The notes beneath the pieces were generated by a model, which saw only the letters and a program-made list of their open reading frames with translations, searched no databases and was not told the DNA's origin. This document shows positions 7,278 through 10,098 of a stretch of 10,098 bases of DNA, one piece after another. Within the stretch, counting starts at the first letter, position 1. Each line of letters starts with the position of its first letter. The translations under genes and the position numbers were made by a program. This DNA is from CALXOD01 sp964402715. Lineage in GTDB: Bacteria; Verrucomicrobiota; Lentisphaeria; Victivallales; Victivallaceae. The stretch is taken from the NCBI GenBank assembly GCA_964402715.1, contig CAYODJ010000041.1, positions 1-10,098 of the forward strand, given 5' to 3'.

Positions 7278-8474
7278 CTACCGCTCCAGCACGCGGCGCA
7301 CCGCCGCGGAGATGCCCCGGGCGGCGCCGCGGATGACGCTTTCGTCCACGCAGAACGACAGACGGAAGAACCCCGGCAGTCCGAAGGAGCTTCCGGCGAC
7401 GGCCAGCACATGCTCCTCCAGCAGCGCGTCGATGAACTCATGCTCGTCCGGAGACGGAGACTGCGGGAAGAAGTAGAAAGCTCCCCGGGGCATCTGATAG
7501 CTTATCCCCGCCGCGTCGAGCACCTCCGCCATCGCGTCGCGGCGGCGGCGGTAGACGGACGGGTCGACCTGCTCGTCCAGACATTCCAGAAGAATCTGCT
7601 GTCCCAGAGCCGGGGAGTTGACGAAACCGAGTATGCGGGTGCACAGGATCAGGCCGCGCATCAGCTCGCCGGCGTCCTCCATCGACGGGTTGATCGCCAC
7701 ATATCCTACGCGCTCGCCCGCCAGAGACAGACTCTTGGAGAAGGATCCGATCACCGCGCTGTGCTCGAAGAATTCGAACACCGAGGGGATTTCCTCGCCG
7801 TCGTAATTCAGAAAACGGTAGGGCTCGTCCGCCACGACGTAGACGGGATGTCCGTATCGCCGTTCGGCGGCCGACGTCGCCGCGGCCAGAGTCCGGAGAT
7901 CGTCGCGGCGGTAGATCGCTCCGGAAGGATTGTTCGGCGAATTCAATATGATCGCACGCGTCTTCGCGCCGATCGCCGCAGCCATTCCGTCCGCGTCCAG
8001 ATCGAAAGACGGCTGACGCGACGGCACGGCCTTCAGCCTGCCGCCGCAGTTCGCCACATAAAAGCCGTATTCGGCGAAGTACGGACAGGGGGTCAGGACC
8101 TCGTCGCCGGCGGTCAGCACCGCGCGGAAGAACACGTTGAGCCCGCCTGCCGCGCCGCAGGTCATCAACGTGTGCTCTGGCCTGATCGCCGCGCCCTGCT
8201 CGGCGCTCAGACACGACGCCAGCTTCTCCCTCAGCTCCGGATAGCCTCCGTTGGGCATGTAGCCGACGGCGAACGGGTTCTGCGCGCGCTCCGCGATCCG
8301 GAGCAGAGCGCTCTTCACCCCGGCCGGCGGCGGCAGATCCGGATTGCCGAGGCTGAAATCGTAGACATTGTCGTCCCCGTACCGCCGGCGCAGCTCGATG
8401 CCGGCCTCGAACATTTTGCGGATTTCGGAGGCGTGAGCGAGATAATCCCTGATCTGATCGCTAATCAACTCCAT
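7278..8474 (-). CDS. class I/II pyridoxal-phosphate aminotransferase (AspC-like fold)
   Basis: A cytoplasmic fold-type I PLP enzyme, 398 residues. Visible family elements are YDFSLGNPDLPPP at 38-50 (substrate-loop region), the GYMPNGGYPELR segment at 71-82, NSPNNPSG at 178-185, VADEPY with D216 (contacts the PLP pyridine nitrogen) and Y219, SFSKSLSLAGERVGY with Schiff-base lysine K247, and FFRLSFCV with R371 at the place of the substrate-carboxylate arginine. This is the aspartate/aromatic/alanine aminotransferase-like group. The sequence does not decide the amino donor, so I give no symbol. The start ATG has GGGAG 6 nt upstream and a strong promoter at 8500-8529. Neighbouring cas genes on the same strand look functionally unrelated. 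glmM follows after 135 bp and may share its transcript. Confidence 0.88.
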   Translation of the reverse strand: MELISDQIRDYLAHASEIRKMFEAGIELRRRYGDDNVYDFSLGNPDLPPPAGVKSALLRIAERAQNPFAVGYMPNGGYPELREKLASCLSAEQGAAIRPEHTLMTCGAAGGLNVFFRAVLTAGDEVLTPCPYFAEYGFYVANCGGRLKAVPSRQPSFDLDADGMAAAIGAKTRAIILNSPNNPSGAIYRRDDLRTLAAATSAAERRYGHPVYVVADEPYRFLNYDGEEIPSVFEFFEHSAVIGSFSKSLSLAGERVGYVAINPSMEDAGELMRGLILCTRILGFVNSPALGQQILLECLDEQVDPSVYRRRRDAMAEVLDAAGISYQMPRGAFYFFPQSPSPDEHEFIDALLEEHVLAVAGSSFGLPGFFRLSFCVDESVIRGAARGISAAVRRVLER

Positions 8475-8499
8475 GACGTTCTCCCGTGTTAAACCGGGT

Positions 8500-8529
8500 A
8501 CTATACCACGTCATGACAGATCCTGTCAA
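8500..8529 (-). promoter_or_regulatory. strong sigma70-like promoter of the aminotransferase
   Basis: On the minus strand TTGACA (-35, 8524-8529) is separated by 18 nt from TATAGT (-10, 8500-8505), which is preceded by TGG as in an extended -10. The predicted start near 8493 leaves about 19 nt of leader containing the GGGAG ribosome site. Confidence 0.75.
8514..8528. promoter_or_regulatory. operator-like dyad overlapping the -35 box
   Basis: TGACAG-GAT-CTGTCA (minus strand) is a 15-nt inverted repeat with 6-bp perfect arms. It covers most of the TTGACA -35 and the adjoining spacer of the aminotransferase promoter, a typical position for a repressor site. No regulator gene is present in the window to pair with it. 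Confidence 0.4.
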
Positions 8530-8612
8530 ATCCTCTCCGGACTCCGTCGCATTTATGCGGAGACGATCACAATTGCCTGTTAGGCTGAAGAGTGATTCAC
8601 ACCCCGAATGTA

Positions 8613-8641
8613 AGTATACACTGCATATCAGCCAGTTGCAA
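8613..8641 (-). promoter_or_regulatory. second upstream sigma70-like promoter
   Basis: TTGCAA (-35, 8636-8641) and TATACT (-10, 8613-8618) are separated by 17 nt on the minus strand. The -10 context, GTATACTTAC, resembles the GTATATTTAC of the cdaA and gyrA promoters. It would produce a transcript with about 130 nt of leader before the aminotransferase, or it could be a leader/array-type promoter. Confidence 0.45.
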
Positions 8642-8647
8642 ATCCGA

Positions 8648-8797
8648 TTCGGCATGGGAACAGTTTTGCGTTTCCTGAGATCATCCAAAACAAACAAAAC
8701 CAGGCTGCGACAAACTTTTTTACTGTTTGATTATCAATACGTTATTGAACTTCGGCATGAAACGGTGCTTTTTGCCGCGTTGTCGTCCCATGCCGAA
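8648..8797. repeat. 12-bp inverted repeat pair with an internal third copy
   Basis: TTCGGCATGGGA occurs on the plus strand at 8648-8659, and its exact complement TCCCATGCCGAA lies at 8786-8797, 126 nt apart. A 9-nt copy, TTCGGCATG, is at 8751-8759. The inner copy and the right copy also form a 9-bp-arm inverted repeat with a 29-nt spacer just downstream of cas2. No target-site duplication is evident, so a MITE-like reading is weak. Confidence 0.6.
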
Positions 8798-8813
8798 ACT
8801 CGTCGCAAGATCC

Positions 8814-9089
8814 TCAGATAATGTACAGCAGCACTTTCTTCGGACGTGGAACGACTCCGGCACTGCGGACTTCGGCGACGCGGCTCGCACAAATGCGGTA
8901 GCAGATCAGGCGATCCTCAGACGGATCGATCATCTGCATCAGACTTTCCCAGAAAGCCTGAAAGACGCGATCCTCCAAATCGCATTCAAAGACGCTGTAC
9001 TCGATGCGCAGCCCGTAGTCGCGGCACGTCTGAACCACACGCCGCAGTCGCCGCGCATCCGCCACATCATAGGCCACCAGATGGAGCAT
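8814..9089 (-). CDS. cas2: CRISPR-associated endoribonuclease-fold protein Cas2
   Basis: The structural partner of Cas1 in the spacer-integration complex. The 91-residue product begins MLHLVAYDVAD, with the conserved Asp (D8) at the end of the first beta strand. It continues through RRVVQTCRDYGLRIEYSVFECDL at 17-38, the hallmark second strand of Cas2, and a DPSEDRLICYRICA strand at 55-68. The start is ATG 9089 because a full AAAGGAGG (9101-9108) precedes it by 11 nt and the family fold begins at this Met. A longer in-frame frame reaches 9170 but would overlap cas1 with unconserved residues. cas2 lies 55 bp after cas1 on the same strand, so they almost certainly form one operon. The CRISPR subtype cannot be fixed from Cas2 alone. 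Confidence 0.93.
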   Translation of the reverse strand: MLHLVAYDVADARRLRRVVQTCRDYGLRIEYSVFECDLEDRVFQAFWESLMQMIDPSEDRLICYRICASRVAEVRSAGVVPRPKKVLLYII

Positions 9090-9100
9090 GTTGCGGAAAA

Positions 9101-9108
9101 CCTCCTTT
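9101..9108 (-). promoter_or_regulatory. cas2 ribosome binding site
   Basis: AAAGGAGG on the minus strand is a near-perfect anti-16S match 11 nt before ATG 9089. It decides the cas2 start in favour of MLHLVAYDV. Confidence 0.8.
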
Positions 9109-9144
9109 GACGGATCGTAATCGACCGATTCCCTGATCTCCGAA

Positions 9145-10098
9145 TCAGGGCATGTGAAAGAAGTCAACATTTTGCTCTCCCTCCAGAACCTTGATCACCG
9201 CCGTCACTTGATGTTCGATGATCTGCCGGAAATCGGTATGCTCGCCGCCCGATTTCAGCAAGAACTTCCGCGCCATCGTCTGCTCGTACGCCTGAAAGAA
9301 CAGCTTTTCCCCGTCGTCGGTCATGTACGTTCCCCCGTCCTCAGCAGCGAACCTGAAGTGTTCCGGACACAGAATCCGATGATTGAGCAGGTGCAACGAG
9401 AGCATGTCGAACAGCGGCGCACGTAGCGGCTCAAGCAGATCCAGTGCCAGCGACGGCAAACTGTACTCCATCGTGTGGAGAAAGCCGATGCCAGGCTCCA
9501 GTCCGTGCTGCCGCAGACAGCTCTCGATTTCGCCGAGGACGATTGTATAGCTCCATGAAAGAAGCGAATTCGCGCCGTTGAGCGGCGGCTGACGAGTCCG
9601 CTCCACGAACGGAAGATCCTCCGGGAAAAAATCCCCGAGCCGGCGGAAATAACAGGCGGCGGCCATGCCCTCCATCCCCCTGAGAACATCTCCGCCGGGA
9701 CGAAGACGGATAACCTCCATGCAGGAGCGGCGCAGAGCGGTCGCAGCCTCCCGCTGTTTCGGCAGATCGGACTCCCCCCGTGCGGCCGAGAGCCGCTGCA
9801 ACACCCGGCGCGAGTTACGGATTTTCGCATAGATCAGGCGTGATGCGATATCGTTGCGCACGTCCTCCTGATCGGACAGCCGGTACTGACGGATGCGCCG
9901 CACGGCGTTGACTCTGCTGCCGGACTCAATCGCTCCAAGCCAGCGCCCGTGCGAGGATACGAAAGCCACCGGAATGTGCAGCGACATGAGTTTTTGCAGC
10001 ACCGGCAGCGTCACTAAAGGACATCCGCAAATAACCACCCTCTCCGATAACGTCCCACGAATTGCGCAAATTTCCTGAGAGGCACTTGAAAAAGGCCT
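9145..10098 (-). CDS. cas1: CRISPR integrase Cas1 (5' end outside window)
   Basis: The catalytic subunit of the Cas1-Cas2 complex, which inserts new spacers into CRISPR arrays. The reading frame stays open from the stop at 9145 to the window edge. A GTG at 10038 is internal: the residues before it (CAIRGTLSERV, then VICGCPLVTLPVL) already belong to the Cas1 N-terminal domain, whose usual pattern is a beta strand followed by G-x-x-x-(T/S). The helical domain holds the metal ligands: Glu in GMEGMAAACYF (codon 9670-9672), His in GFLHTMEY (9475-9477) and Asp in SLALDLLEP (9439-9441), plus the conserved NGANSLLSWSY region. About 318 residues are visible, so a plain Cas1 would begin just outside the window. 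An N-terminal fusion (Cas4 or reverse transcriptase) cannot be excluded. Base composition is less GC-rich than in the housekeeping genes, consistent with acquired DNA. Confidence 0.93.
   Translation of the reverse strand, partial: RPFSSASQEICAIRGTLSERVVICGCPLVTLPVLQKLMSLHIPVAFVSSHGRWLGAIESGSRVNAVRRIRQYRLSDQEDVRNDIASRLIYAKIRNSRRVLQRLSAARGESDLPKQREAATALRRSCMEVIRLRPGGDVLRGMEGMAAACYFRRLGDFFPEDLPFVERTRQPPLNGANSLLSWSYTIVLGEIESCLRQHGLEPGIGFLHTMEYSLPSLALDLLEPLRAPLFDMLSLHLLNHRILCPEHFRFAAEDGGTYMTDDGEKLFFQAYEQTMARKFLLKSGGEHTDFRQIIEHQVTAVIKVLEGEQNVDFFHMP

Larger units (their letters stand above)
8475..8813. other. AT-richer spacer between cas2 and the aminotransferase; no CRISPR array
   Basis: These 339 bases carry no convincing gene. 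The part nearest the aminotransferase holds two minus-strand promoters and an operator-like dyad. The rest is markedly richer in A and T than the core genes, with T/A tracts around 8690-8735. It contains three copies of TTCGGCATG in mixed orientation. It sits where an array leader would often be found, immediately after cas2, but I see no regularly spaced direct repeats. Confidence 0.7.

Noticed and set aside
7164..8492. Plus-strand 442-codon frame opposite the aminotransferase
   Set aside because: It lies opposite a gene with intact PLP-enzyme motifs and has shadow-like composition with no family signal.
8461..8697. Minus-strand 78-codon frame in the cas2-aminotransferase spacer
   Set aside because: It overlaps two promoters and the aminotransferase start, shows no family similarity, and has no convincing ribosome site.
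8648..8797. MITE or small insertion element bounded by the 12-bp inverted repeat
   Set aside because: No flanking target duplication is visible and the similarity does not extend past 12 bp. I keep the repeat as an observation but not the mobile-element call.
8475..8813. CRISPR array in the spacer after cas2
   Set aside because: The only recurring unit, TTCGGCATG, appears three times in mixed orientation at unequal distances. An array needs longer direct repeats at regular spacing.
10036..10038. GTG at 10038 as the true cas1 start
   Set aside because: The frame continues upstream with residues that fit the Cas1 N-terminal domain, and starting here would remove its first strands. The gene is better described as 5'-truncated by the window.

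Overview
This is a bacterial chromosomal segment. Every gene I can support lies on the minus strand, so transcription runs from high to low coordinates. Most of it is GC-rich housekeeping DNA with strong third-position G/C bias, Shine-Dalgarno sites and sigma70-like promoters. The right end (about 8530-10098) is visibly less GC-rich and holds a CRISPR adaptation module. I cannot name the organism. A standalone GlmU-type acetyltransferase next to glmM, and a folP-cdaA neighbourhood, would fit a deep-branching Gram-negative lineage (Bacteroidota or PVC type), but that is inference only.

Layout in the direction of transcription: (1) 10098-9145, the 3' part of cas1, whose 5' end lies outside the window; (2) 9089-8814, cas2; (3) 8813-8475, an AT-richer spacer with no CRISPR array, three copies of a TTCGGCATG element and two sigma70-like promoters facing the next gene; (4) 8474-7278, a class I/II PLP-dependent aminotransferase; (5) 7142-5784, glmM; (6) 5697-4831, a left-handed beta-helix acetyltransferase resembling the C-terminal half of GlmU; (7) 4587-1909, gyrA; (8) 1830-1024, folP; (9) 916-26, cdaA, followed by a possible overlapping downstream start at 29.

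Functional logic: glmM and the acetyltransferase could act on successive steps of amino-sugar activation (GlcN-6-P to GlcN-1-P to GlcNAc-1-P) for cell-envelope precursors. cdaA makes c-di-AMP, which in many bacteria is tied to envelope and osmotic homeostasis and to GlmM. gyrA (DNA supercoiling) and folP (folate synthesis) probably share a transcript from a promoter at 4714-4742. cdaA has its own promoter at 967-995. The two promoters share a 15-nt core, GGCGGTATATTTACG.

I found no rRNA, tRNA, insertion sequence or intact CRISPR array. The main items for a second look are the truncated cas1 that could be part of a fusion, the array-less cas2-downstream spacer with its inverted elements, the half-GlmU protein, the shared promoter core, and an operator-like dyad over the aminotransferase -35 box.
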